Part shown: piece by piece, positions 9,759 through 18,990 of the stretch | Position numbering within the stretch: position 1 is the first letter of the stretch | Layout: every line of letters begins with the position of its first letter | NCBI GenBank assembly: GCA_012934845.2 | Contig: WNNJ02000251.1 | Location: forward strand, 1 to 64,000 | Reading direction: 5' to 3' | DNA: 64,000 bases | From: Pomphorhynchus laevis | Taxonomy: Eukaryota > Acanthocephala > Palaeacanthocephala > Echinorhynchida > Pomphorhynchidae | The notes under the pieces: generated by a model | Seen by the model: only the letters and a program-made list of their open reading frames with translations | Told to the model about the DNA's origin: nothing | The model's database searches: none | Position numbers and translations under genes: made by a program

Positions 9759-9816
9759 CTACTGATGAGACTCAAAAGTCGAAACAGCATAGAGTTAGTG
9801 TATGCTGTTTGAGTCT
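9759..9816 (+). ncRNA. Hammerhead ribozyme candidate 2
   Basis: All core elements are present in order: CTGATGA (9762-9768), a perfect 4-bp stem II GACT-CAAA-AGTC, GAAA (9781-9784), a perfect 7-bp stem III CAGCATA/TATGCTG and the triplet GTT before the cleavage site. Stem I has short inner pairs and an outer AUCG/CGAU pairing with an internal loop. Compared with candidate 1, paired bases in stems II and III are kept or improved. Confidence 0.7.
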
Positions 9817-10017
9817 TCACGATTCCTTCAATCAGAATAGAAATGTACAGGAAAGTTAATTCTTTTGTTAATTTATAAAGATATTGTACTTTTTATAAAG
9901 ATATTGTATTCTAAGCTGTTAACAAATAACTATATACATACAAGATTAATATACACAATAAAATTGTCTTGATTGTTAAATACTTACATTCGGCGCACGA
10001 CAATTATTATTATAATA

Positions 10018-10158
10018 ATCTTACGACAACCTCACGACAACCTCACGACAAGAAAATTATTATTATTAATTGGACATTGCTGCTAACTAACAACTACTTA
10101 CAACATAACCCAACGATAAACCCAACGAGAAATATCAGTTTACAGAAAAACATAACAC
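10018..10158 (+). promoter_or_regulatory. 5'UTR of B2 with ACGACAACCT repeats
   Basis: ACGACAACCTC occurs twice in tandem, followed by ACGACAAG. CTACTTACAACATA follows near 10,092. Both motifs also occur in the 5'UTR of LINE A, although the two elements use different endonucleases. A role in transcription or translation is inferred. Confidence 0.45.
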
Positions 10159-13113
10159 ATGCCTCGGGGAAAGCCTGCTGATATGCCCAGATGCTGTACA
10201 TGCAATGGCCAAGCGGCACGCTGCAAGGGGTGTAAATGCGCAAGGTCTGGAAAATCGTGTATGGACTGCCTTGCTAGGAACTGCTCAAATCGACTAGAAG
10301 TACCTACACTAGAGGGCGATAATGTCCTTATTTTCACAGAGTCTGCCGACGTTCCAACCAAAAAGGCTGTCCAAATGGATGAAGTGTACGATGAGGTAAT
10401 TCTATGGAAACCTAATCTGTTTCGATTGCCACGTTGTTCTGAATCGAAAATTTTCATCGCTGAACTTACTCGAATATATGAGGGAGCATCATCAAACACG
10501 GATTCACTCATACGTGCAATATCACTTTGTCAATTAGTTCTACAACGTAGTGGATATTCGAATACGCGAAAGCTCAAGGCTTTATTAGCAAGACGTCTCG
10601 CTAGCTGGTCCTCTGGAGACATCTCATCTCTACTAAACGAAGCTAGATATCTCCAGCGCCTTGACGTAAAAAAATCACACAACAATATAACCAACGATAC
10701 AACGAAGCTATTTCGGAAGTTTGTTCTCAATGGTAAGATAACGGCAGCGATGAAATTAATCAAGACAGAGTATGGACAAGGCGTGCCAATGGGCCTAGAT
10801 ACTTTAACATGTGGTAAATCAGTGAGACAGATACTTATTGATAAGCATCCACAACCAGCTGACATACATGAGGAAGCACTAGTCACTCAACCAATAACCG
10901 AAATACATGACTTCAACCAAGTTGCTTTCGAGAGTATTGACGGATCAAAAATAATTGAGGCTGCTAAGAGAACAAAGGGTAGTGCAGGACCTTCTGGAAT
11001 GGACGCAAAAGCATGGACCGAAATGCTTTCGAATTTCGGTACGGAGTCACAAAAATTAGCGGATGCGCTAGCATTGTTTGCTCAACGAATCGCTACTAAG
11101 GAAGTTTCTGATGAGTCGATCAAAGCTTTTACGACAAGCCGCCTTATTGCATTAAGTAAGAATCCAGGTGTGCGTCCAATTGGAATAGGTGATGTCTCAA
11201 GACGTATCGTATCGAAAGTCATACTTGATGTTGCACGGCCACAGCTACAACAGATATGCGGTAAAACACAGTTTTGTGCTGGTCAGCGCGCAGGTACTGA
11301 ATGTGTAGTCCATGCCTTACGTGATTTGTTATCGAGTAAACCAAATTCGGTGGTCTTGACTATTGATGCAGATAATGCATTTAATCGAATCAACAGAAAA
11401 ACTGCCCTGGCCAACATGCCACAAATATGCCCAGCGCTATCGAATGTTCTGTCAAACCTTTATAGAAATCCGACGTCATTGACAATTGGGAATGAAATCA
11501 TACTCTCCCAAGAAGGATTTACACAGGGAGATGTTTTATCGATGTCTGCTTATGCTGCAGCTACACTTCCTATGATACAAAAGATATCTGCGGAGTATCC
11601 TGATGTGCTCCAATGCTGGTATGCTGATGACGGCAATATGGTGGGTGATCCTGATACAGTGAAGATGGCGTTTGAACTGCTACGAAAAATTGGACCGTCA
11701 TATGGTTTCTTCGTTAATCCGGCGAAATGTCGACTATACGGAAATGGATGTATAGCTGAAACGCTCCACGCTTTATTTGATGATCTTCAAATTTCTGTTG
11801 ACATGGATGGCGTGTCTATATTGGGGTCTCCCATTGGAAAGGATGACTTTGTAAAAGAGCATATTCAATCTGATGTACGTTCGTTGATCGAGACAGTTAC
11901 TCGTCTCACACAAATCGGTCGTTCAGAGCTACAGATTGCTTTCGTTGCTCTCATAAGATCTCTTCAACAAAAATGGATACATATGCAACGGTCATGCCAT
12001 TGCTCGATTGAGTGGTTTGAGGCGCTGGCACAATCGATAAGATCGATGATAACTGAATTAACTGGAATTGACATTGAAACAAATGAAGTTCTATGGAGGG
12101 TGTTTAACATGACTTTGAGAGATGGTGGTATCGGCGTTAAAGACCCTATGCGTTCAGTAGACCAAGAATATAACGCTTCACGTATGGTGTGCGAGCCATG
12201 TTTAGGAGACGTTACGGGGCTAGATCTAATAAATAATCAAAACAGATTATGTAAAGAAATTCGTGCTAACCGTTTAAAAGCGGAAAGGATGAATCACAAT
12301 GACATTATAAATCAGGTCGACCCTACTCTCAAGAATGCCATCGAGCATGCATCAGTATCTGGATCATCTTCGTGGTTGTCAACATACCCAACAAACAGTT
12401 ATTCTTCCAGAATAAGTAATACAGTCTTTCAAGATGCACTAGCCACCAGATACGGATTTCTCCATCCCTCATCACCGAAATACTGCCAATGTAAAGAACA
12501 AAACTCGATATCACACACTTTCTCGTGCCCTTTAGGCGGCTTGCCATCAATGAGACACGATGCCGTCCGTGATTTTCTAGCGAATAGATTATCTGAATGT
12601 TGTCGTAACGTAGCAATCGAGCCAAAACTATCCCCTCTGCATGATGAAATATGCTTCCAAAATTACGGTACAACTATTGATCGTGAAGCGAGACTTGACA
12701 TATCATGTTCCGGAATCTTTGGAGACAGAACGGAGTGTACTTTCCTTGATATCTGCGTGTTCAACGCATACGCTCCCTCTAACTCCAGTAAGAGTATCGG
12801 ACCATGCTTCGAATATCATGAACTAAGGAAGAAAAGGAAGTATCTTGAGAGAGTAAATAGCATAGAGCATGCGTCATTTATTCCCGTAGTATTTTCGATG
12901 CTCGGAGGGGCGGGTACGGAAGCGGCAATCCTGTTAAAGAGAATCGCGGGCTCCATGGCAAGGAGTCATAACAGCTCATACAACGATGAAATAAGCAGAT
13001 TACGTAGTGGCATCAGCGTTATCCTTGCAAAGATGACTTCTCGATGTGTCCGTGGAGCTCGATCAGCTATAAATCGTCCTCAAAGGGATTTATGTTTAAT
13101 CAATGAAGAATAA
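10159..13113 (+). CDS. B2 single ORF: Cys-rich N-terminus, reverse transcriptase, zinc motif and RLE-like nuclease (984 aa)
   Basis: The start is the ATG preceding the Cys-rich block. Residues 12-46 hold a CCxC..CxxCxC..CxxC array like that of LINE A ORF1. The RT has GSAGPSGMDAKAW, LIALSKNPGVRPIGIGDV, motif A DADNAF (403-408), motif B GFTQGDVLS and motif C YADD (488-491). Then come CQC..SHTFSC..GG..MRHD (776-about 803), a zinc-like CCHC plus RH motif, and LDI (D847) with FLDICVFN (D864). This looks like a PD-(D/E)XK-like nuclease of the R2 type. No APE domain is present. The protein would carry out target-primed reverse transcription. Related predicted proteins are widespread in marine invertebrates. 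The clade name is not assigned. Confidence 0.8.
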   Translation: MPRGKPADMPRCCTCNGQAARCKGCKCARSGKSCMDCLARNCSNRLEVPTLEGDNVLIFTESADVPTKKAVQMDEVYDEVILWKPNLFRLPRCSESKIFIAELTRIYEGASSNTDSLIRAISLCQLVLQRSGYSNTRKLKALLARRLASWSSGDISSLLNEARYLQRLDVKKSHNNITNDTTKLFRKFVLNGKITAAMKLIKTEYGQGVPMGLDTLTCGKSVRQILIDKHPQPADIHEEALVTQPITEIHDFNQVAFESIDGSKIIEAAKRTKGSAGPSGMDAKAWTEMLSNFGTESQKLADALALFAQRIATKEVSDESIKAFTTSRLIALSKNPGVRPIGIGDVSRRIVSKVILDVARPQLQQICGKTQFCAGQRAGTECVVHALRDLLSSKPNSVVLTIDADNAFNRINRKTALANMPQICPALSNVLSNLYRNPTSLTIGNEIILSQEGFTQGDVLSMSAYAAATLPMIQKISAEYPDVLQCWYADDGNMVGDPDTVKMAFELLRKIGPSYGFFVNPAKCRLYGNGCIAETLHALFDDLQISVDMDGVSILGSPIGKDDFVKEHIQSDVRSLIETVTRLTQIGRSELQIAFVALIRSLQQKWIHMQRSCHCSIEWFEALAQSIRSMITELTGIDIETNEVLWRVFNMTLRDGGIGVKDPMRSVDQEYNASRMVCEPCLGDVTGLDLINNQNRLCKEIRANRLKAERMNHNDIINQVDPTLKNAIEHASVSGSSSWLSTYPTNSYSSRISNTVFQDALATRYGFLHPSSPKYCQCKEQNSISHTFSCPLGGLPSMRHDAVRDFLANRLSECCRNVAIEPKLSPLHDEICFQNYGTTIDREARLDISCSGIFGDRTECTFLDICVFNAYAPSNSSKSIGPCFEYHELRKKRKYLERVNSIEHASFIPVVFSMLGGAGTEAAILLKRIAGSMARSHNSSYNDEISRLRSGISVILAKMTSRCVRGARSAINRPQRDLCLINEE

Positions 13114-13249
13114 TTTAGTGACTTTTTGAATATTAAAACTGGCTTGGTGAGGTTTTTTTCTTTAAAATTGTAAATTAAGGCCCATTTGCGGGAACCTATA
13201 TTAATGTAATAATATTTATAATAAAAAATAATATTAAAAAAAAAAATTA

Positions 13250-14256
13250 TTATTAAATAAAACAGCAGCGAAAGAGCGTAGAGCTCGTACAGGCTGGGTA
13301 CAGGGTTAAAAAAATATATCAATGAAAATCCGATTGTTTTAAGTTAGTACATTCTTCAGATTTCTCTTGAAGGACAAAATACTGGAGGCCGAAACCACTT
13401 GACTTGGTAGCTTATTCCAGCTTTTCCACGTTCGGTTGACAATTGTGTTAAATCTTCTTCGTGGACGAATGTGGGTCTTTAACGTGAGGTGATGTCCCCT
13501 CAATCTGTTTGAATTTCGAAGTTCGAACAGTTTGCGACAAACATGTTCCCTCTGCCCTTTTTGAACATTAAGCGCTGTCCACACAAACATTAAATCAGAT
13601 GACTTTAAAGATTTCTTCACTGTGGTCACACCAAGTGCGTTAAGTCGAAAAATGAATGAGAGCTTGCGTTGGCTGGGTACAAGATGTGTGGCCTTGCGTA
13701 ATATGGATTCGTACAGGTTCATCTCTGTCGTAGTTTGAGGGTGACAGGCAGGTGAAGCGTATCTCATTAAAGATAAGACATAAGCATTGTAAATTAACTT
13801 AAAACTGGATGCGTCAAGCTGGCCAATGGTCCTTCTAATAAGTCCTAAAATTCGACGGCATTTAGCAACTGTGTAACTGGTATGTGGGATGGTCGATAAG
13901 CTTCTATTTACGATCACTCCAAGGTCTTGAAATTGGAGAACTGTTTCAATTTCTCTTCCGTCAATGGTATATGATGAATTGATGTGTAGATGTCCGATAC
14001 GCATATGTTTTGACTTATCGGGGTTTAATACCAGTCCCCGTTGATTACACCATACCTTAATATTATCAATGTCTCTCTGGAGTATCATTGGATCTCGGCT
14101 ATCGATTATTGGTCGCCAAATTTTCAAGTCGTCGGCATATAAACCACATGGACTCGAAATAGCTGTAGTAAGCTCGTTGATGTAAATAATGAAGAGCAAT
14201 GGACTGAGTACCGATCCCTGAGGAACACCGCGTCCAGGATTTCTTGTTTTTGACAT
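13250..14256 (-). mobile_element. LINE H, 5'-truncated, CR1-like
   Basis: The copy is inverted relative to B2 and joined tail to tail with it across a TTATTATTAAATAAAA junction. It keeps the RT palm, thumb and C-terminal region (13,339-14,256) and a short 3'UTR. Confidence 0.75.
13339..14256 (-). pseudogene. LINE H ORF2 C-terminal fragment
   Basis: The reading begins at GVPQGSVLSPLLFIIYINEL (motif B) and YADDLKIW (motif C) and runs to the end of a CR1-like ORF2 (LRGHHLTLKT, WNKLPSQVV). The endonuclease and fingers are missing. The frame has no internal stop over 305 codons. The sequence is clearly different from LINE D, although of the same general type. Confidence 0.8.
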
Positions 14257-14278
14257 CCGTTCATGTTTTCATGAACGG
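14257..14278. repeat. Perfect 9-bp hairpin at the LINE H 5' junction
   Basis: CCGTTCATG, loop TTTT, then CATGAACGG. It lies exactly where the LINE H coding similarity ends. Confidence 0.8.
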
Positions 14279-14410
14279 TAAAACATATTGTATCGCGAAA
14301 ATTCACGACTACATGATTTTAAGGTGACATAAATTAATGTTAAATGACATAATAAAAAAAGAATTGATTAATAAGGTACTTACAATAAAATAACATACAC
14401 AAATTACAAA

Positions 14411-14504
14411 GAACGATTATAGAAGAACGATTATAGAAGAACGATTATAGAAGAACGATTATAGAAGAACGATTATAGAAGAACGATTATAGAAGAACGA
14501 TTAT
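14411..14504 (+). repeat. 14-bp tandem repeat upstream of LINE D
   Basis: GAACGATTATAGAA is repeated seven times, the last copy imperfect. It lies about 145 bases before ORF1 of LINE D, where a LINE 5'UTR would be. A promoter role is possible but not shown. Confidence 0.85.
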
Positions 14505-14647
14505 CAAGAAGAAGTTATAAGTGTTCAAGATAATTTCTAAACAACTTAAACAAAAAGAACAACTAGAACAAAAAATTTAAACAGCTTAAACACACAATAT
14601 ATAAACATACATTTACAAAACAACTTGCCAGCGGAACAAAACACATA

Positions 14648-16111
14648 ATGACACGAAAAACATCGAAGCTTAAAGCTAAGAAGTCAAATGTAAACACCGT
14701 ATCTCTAAACGCAAGCATAATTGATGAGTGTACATCTGTCCAAGTCCAGTGTTCGAACGATTTGTGTGACACCTGGACCACTATTTGTATGAGCAAGTTA
14801 AAAAAGAATTCCGATGATGCTTATTTATGTGGCTTTTGTGCTGTGAAGGAGCTTAATATTTTGAGAAGACGTTTGGTCGAATTTGAAGAAGCACATAATC
14901 AATCTCTAAGTCGAACCGTTCTCATGGACGATAAAATATCCTCTTCCAAAGCTCAACATCCTTTTAAAAATGTAGTTCCTGTGGATGCGCGGGTTGGTGA
15001 TGATACGACTGCCTGCGTTATTCCCCTTGATGAGAATACAAGCGATCGCAAATTGCAACAAATTGCTGATAATACAGTCCCTAAAGTATCACAGACTACG
15101 AACGATATGACTACATGCGTTGTCGTTGATCGTCCTTCTGCCGATCTTTCTTTACATATTGACAACCGAACTCGGACAACTGGAGCTTATGTAGGCAGCA
15201 ATGGACCTGTAGCATCCCGTATTTGGAAGCGGGGATATTTGCGTTCTTCCTATTCAACTCCAAATTCAGTGTCAAGACAGTATGACGAAGTCTCGAAATA
15301 TATTCTGTCTGATGAAGCGATTTCACAAAGTGATACACCGAAGATGCCGAATGCTCACAATGCGACATTTCGTAATATCTCAAACAAAGATGGTCAGGGC
15401 GTTTCCTCGGGCAACGCACACGTCACCTTGATGTCACCATCAAGTTCTTTAGAGTCTCATGATTCACATACCCAGACAGACTTATCTAGCTTGCGGAATA
15501 TTGTTAAAACGGATACTCAAATACCCAGCTTACGTGCATGTACAGATACACAATCTGCTGTGTCCTGTGATGGTCTCGATAGGGTGATCTCAAATAAGCG
15601 GATATATAATAGAGGTTGCTCAGTTATTCTAGCTAATGTGCCCGAGTCTATCTTCGAGAATGCGCAAGCACGACTGAATGACGACATTCAGAGTTTGAGG
15701 TCTATTCTGGCACATGTACTTGGCTCCTGTGACATCGAGACAGTCCAAAAAGTTAAACTTATCGCTCTTTTCCGTCTAGGTAAGCGTAATGCTTTAAATA
15801 ATAAACCCCGACTACTCAAAGCTGTCTTCCATAACCAACTTCATGCTACCTTAATGTTGAGAAACTCGTTCCGTCTCAAAGGGTCTAATATTCGACTGCT
15901 GAAAGATCTTGATGTATCAGAACGAAAAAAATTATCGAAGGTTAAAAAAGAACTATCATCTCGTGTTGCTAAAGGAGAAACAAATCTCTATGTGAAAAAT
16001 TTTCAGATTGTGAAGCGACGCACTTGGCTGAGTTGGAGCCCACTAGTCATGTCGCCTCGCGTGCATTCTGTAATCGAAACGGGCTCGTCTACTCTGCCTA
16101 TCAGAGTCTAA
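14648..16111 (+). CDS. LINE D ORF1: PHD-like finger and RRM-like RNA-binding protein (487 aa)
   Basis: Residues 35-64 hold C35, C40, C47, C61 and C64 around DTWTTICMSK, a PHD-like finger typical of CR1/Jockey ORF1. A short coiled coil follows (about 66-85). The middle is low-complexity and Ser/Thr-rich. Residues about 345-480 are an RRM-like domain similar to LINE A ORF1 (LYVKNFQIVKR near the end, compared with NYIIRNFQIVRR in A). Its expected role is an RNA chaperone of the element particle. It overlaps the open frame of ORF2 by 88 bases in another phase. Confidence 0.8.
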   Translation: MTRKTSKLKAKKSNVNTVSLNASIIDECTSVQVQCSNDLCDTWTTICMSKLKKNSDDAYLCGFCAVKELNILRRRLVEFEEAHNQSLSRTVLMDDKISSSKAQHPFKNVVPVDARVGDDTTACVIPLDENTSDRKLQQIADNTVPKVSQTTNDMTTCVVVDRPSADLSLHIDNRTRTTGAYVGSNGPVASRIWKRGYLRSSYSTPNSVSRQYDEVSKYILSDEAISQSDTPKMPNAHNATFRNISNKDGQGVSSGNAHVTLMSPSSSLESHDSHTQTDLSSLRNIVKTDTQIPSLRACTDTQSAVSCDGLDRVISNKRIYNRGCSVILANVPESIFENAQARLNDDIQSLRSILAHVLGSCDIETVQKVKLIALFRLGKRNALNNKPRLLKAVFHNQLHATLMLRNSFRLKGSNIRLLKDLDVSERKKLSKVKKELSSRVAKGETNLYVKNFQIVKRRTWLSWSPLVMSPRVHSVIETGSSTLPIRV

Positions 16112-16170
16112 ATGGTTTAGCGTCCGGGTTATTTGGATGTGTAAGGGGTGATAGGAATACTCCCAGAGGT

Positions 16171-18990
16171 ATGTTGGGGCATTGTGAAATACTCCATGGT
16201 AATGTTCGCAGTCTTATATCGAAGATAGATGAACTGAGATATAGAGTTCAGTTAATTCGTCCTAAATTACTCGCTATCACAGAATCATGGCTATATAGTG
16301 ATATTATTGATAATGAAGTCTCCATCCCTGGTTATCGGGTTTTCCGCAGTGATCGTAAAAGTGGAAGAGGTGGAGGTGTTATTCTTTATGTGAGCAACGA
16401 TGTGAAAGTAACTATTCTTAGCACTTCTTCTTCTAATAAAGTCGAAAGTTTGTGGTGTCGGGTAAAATTCATGCATACCGCTCCGCTTGTTCTGGGGGTA
16501 GTATATCGTTCACCCTTGGCCGCCACAGATAAACTGATTGGGGAAGTAGAACTTTATTCTAAAGGTACCTCCAATGTTTTAATACTTGGTGACTTGAATA
16601 TGCCTTCGGTTGATTGGAATTCGTATACGGCTTTTCCTACTTGTGACCATGCTTCCTATGACCTTCTGGAGTGTATCATCTATTGTGGTTTAACTCAGCA
16701 TGTTCAAAATTTCACTCGTTTTGCTAGTGACAGTAGATCTCTATTAGATGTATGTTTATCTTCGAACAGTGAGATTATTAACGCTATCCGTTATGATGCC
16801 CCGATCGGTATGTCTGATCATTGCGTATTGATCATTAGGTTAAGGTTTCAAGAAGATACTCGAGGTCCGCGTGAAAATCAAGTGGTTAATGCTTTCAAAA
16901 CCAACACAGGTGCAATTAAGTCAATACTTTCAACAGTTACCTGGCCAGATCCCGCTGTTGTTGGAGTACACGGCGCGTGGAATTACTTTCAGAGAACCTT
17001 AGAGTCGCTGCTTATTTTATTCTCTCCACTTAGAAGCAGGACACGTCGAAAAGATTCTCCCTGGTTCGATTCTGAGTTACGTTCAGCATTGAGGACTCGT
17101 AATTTGATCTTCAATCGCTACAAAGTTGGGGAGTGTAGTTATGATGTTTTTAAACAGGCAAGAAATTTATTCAATTCATTGAAGAGAAAGAAGCGGTGTG
17201 CATTTGAGAATGCATTAGCTAACAAGTGTAAATACGATTTAAAGGTCCTTTTTCAGTACCTATCAAGCAGGGGAGCTGTTGATTCTTCGATTTGTCACTA
17301 CTTCTATGACATTTCTGCGAATGACCTAGCTGAAGAGTTTGCGGCACACTATTGCACTTCAGTAGAGCCCGCAAATGAACATCAAACTTTTTGTATGGAA
17401 GCTAGTGTGCTGAACACTTACTCTGACACGTGTCTTGAGTTGGACCTTGACAATTTGATAACGCCAGCTAAAGTCTATTCCGAATTACGCCGTCTAAAAG
17501 CAAATAATTCAAGAGGTTGTGACTTACTACCTTCTGTTTATCTGCGCAGATTAGCAGGCTCAATTTGCGTTCCTCTCTGTGCAATTTTTCGCCAGTCAAT
17601 CTTGGAAAGATCTCTTCCTAATGTGTGGAAGCAGTCAATTGTTCTTCCCTACTTCAAGAAGGGAGATCGCTCTTCCGTCGAGAATTATAGGCCGGTGAGC
17701 ATTACCTGCATTTGCTGTAGAGTGTTGGAGAGGTTTGTGCATCGCTACATGGTTGAGTTTTTTCGTGTAGGAAAAATTTTAGTCCCTAATCAGCACGGAT
17801 TTCGGGAGGGTTATTCAACTGTTTCAAATTTGCTTGATGCTCATCTTGATTGGACAGCGAATAAGACACATTATATCGATACAGACATTATATTCTTCGA
17901 CTTTTCTAAAGCTTTTGATAGAGTAGATCATGGTCTACTTCTTCAGAAACTTGTCAATACTGGACTCCCAAACATAATAGTTGATTGGATTAGAGAATTT
18001 CTTCGTGATCGTTGCTTTCGAGTACTTGTCGATTGGTCATTGTCTGTGTCTAGAGAATGTCATATTGGAGTACCTCAAGGTTCAGTTTTGGGTCCGCTTT
18101 TATTCAGCATTTATGTTAACGATTTGCCTGGGTGCATTCGCTCTCGATCATGTTTGTATGCAGATGACTTAAAAATATGGCGGCCCATTCATTCATGTGA
18201 GGATGTTGATAATTTGCAAACTGACATAGATAATTTGGAGTTGTGGGCGGCGTTAAACAAGCTTGTGATAAATGTTTCGAAATGCAAACACATGCGTATT
18301 ATTGGTAATGCTCGCAAGCAACTAACATCAGCTTGTTACACATATAAGGACTGTATTGTGGAAAGTGTCGATAGTTACAAAGATTTAGGAGTATGGGTTA
18401 CCTCTAATTTATCAACCAAAAAGCACACTGATCAAGCTTGTGCCAACTCCAATAAAATGATAGGTATGATTCGACGCGCGTTTGTTCGCGTTAATCCGAC
18501 TGCTCTTCGGCCTCTGATTTTAGCACATGTATTGAGTAGACTTTTATATGCAGCTCCGGTTGTATACCCACGTACTGTGCATGAACATAAGAAATCAGAG
18601 AGGGTACTTCGCAGGGCAACAAAGCTAGCACCAAAGTTGGCGTCGCTGCCTTATGAAGACAGACTGAGATCATTAGGACTTGAGACCGTCACATGGACCC
18701 GTCGGTACATGGATATGTGCCTTGTTTGGCATTTATTCCAACGTCCTCATCACCCTCTTCGGAGTAGGGTTCAACTACGTTGTTCAAATGTTCTTCGCGG
18801 TCATTCTTTAACTATTCGAAGAAACAGAGTACAGAAATTGGGCGCGATGCAATTTGATAGAAGAATTGTTGAGCTGTGGAACAACCTTGATGCAGACACC
18901 GTTGGATGCAGTTCACTTAGTGCTTTTAAAAGAAGACTACGAATGGATCAAGCAATGTTTCGTGTTGCATTTCCTTATTTTAAAAACTAA
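16171..18990 (+). CDS. LINE D ORF2: APE endonuclease and reverse transcriptase (939 aa)
   Basis: The first ATG of the frame is at 16,171, 60 bases after the ORF1 stop, which permits reinitiation. The frame itself is open from 16,024. The endonuclease shows HGNVRSL, AITESWL, RGGGVILYV, VLILGDLNMPSVDW and MSDHCVL. The RT shows FFDFSKAFDRVDH (A), GVPQGSVLGPLLFSIYVNDL (B) and YADDLKIW (C). The C-terminal region has RRATKLAP and LRGHSLTIRR, as in CR1-like LINEs of flatworms and other invertebrates. No RNase H is seen. The intact frame indicates a recently active copy. Confidence 0.85.
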   Translation: MLGHCEILHGNVRSLISKIDELRYRVQLIRPKLLAITESWLYSDIIDNEVSIPGYRVFRSDRKSGRGGGVILYVSNDVKVTILSTSSSNKVESLWCRVKFMHTAPLVLGVVYRSPLAATDKLIGEVELYSKGTSNVLILGDLNMPSVDWNSYTAFPTCDHASYDLLECIIYCGLTQHVQNFTRFASDSRSLLDVCLSSNSEIINAIRYDAPIGMSDHCVLIIRLRFQEDTRGPRENQVVNAFKTNTGAIKSILSTVTWPDPAVVGVHGAWNYFQRTLESLLILFSPLRSRTRRKDSPWFDSELRSALRTRNLIFNRYKVGECSYDVFKQARNLFNSLKRKKRCAFENALANKCKYDLKVLFQYLSSRGAVDSSICHYFYDISANDLAEEFAAHYCTSVEPANEHQTFCMEASVLNTYSDTCLELDLDNLITPAKVYSELRRLKANNSRGCDLLPSVYLRRLAGSICVPLCAIFRQSILERSLPNVWKQSIVLPYFKKGDRSSVENYRPVSITCICCRVLERFVHRYMVEFFRVGKILVPNQHGFREGYSTVSNLLDAHLDWTANKTHYIDTDIIFFDFSKAFDRVDHGLLLQKLVNTGLPNIIVDWIREFLRDRCFRVLVDWSLSVSRECHIGVPQGSVLGPLLFSIYVNDLPGCIRSRSCLYADDLKIWRPIHSCEDVDNLQTDIDNLELWAALNKLVINVSKCKHMRIIGNARKQLTSACYTYKDCIVESVDSYKDLGVWVTSNLSTKKHTDQACANSNKMIGMIRRAFVRVNPTALRPLILAHVLSRLLYAAPVVYPRTVHEHKKSERVLRRATKLAPKLASLPYEDRLRSLGLETVTWTRRYMDMCLVWHLFQRPHHPLRSRVQLRCSNVLRGHSLTIRRNRVQKLGAMQFDRRIVELWNNLDADTVGCSSLSAFKRRLRMDQAMFRVAFPYFKN

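Larger units (their letters stand above)
9346..9850 (+). repeat. Tandem pair of hammerhead-bearing repeat units
   Basis: Unit 1 starts at 9346 and unit 2 at 9656, both with AGTGCTTTTAAATCCTA and TGTTAGGTC. Each carries a complete hammerhead-like core. The trailing part (ACAGGAAAGTTAATTCTTTTG and onward, about 9845-9895) recurs at 19,799-19,848. The units hold no long ORF. Metazoan retrozymes and hammerhead satellites have this size and tandem layout, so membership there is plausible but inferred. Confidence 0.65.
10018..13247 (+). mobile_element. RLE-type retroelement B2, apparently whole
   Basis: This is a single-ORF element with a 5'UTR of ACGACAACCTC repeats, a 984-codon ORF, a 3'UTR with GGCCCATTTGCGGGAACCTA (13,179-13,198) and an A tract (13,236-13,246) followed by TTATTATTA. 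The 5' flank also holds ATTATTATTA. The open ORF and defined ends suggest a recent copy. Confidence 0.75.

Noticed and set aside
10140-10511. Minus-strand ORF antisense to the B2 start
   Set aside because: It is a shadow of the B2 coding frame with no recognisable motif.
16024-16170. Programmed frameshift between LINE D ORF1 and ORF2
   Set aside because: The frames overlap, but an ATG for ORF2 lies 60 bases after the ORF1 stop and no slippery string was seen, so reinitiation is simpler.
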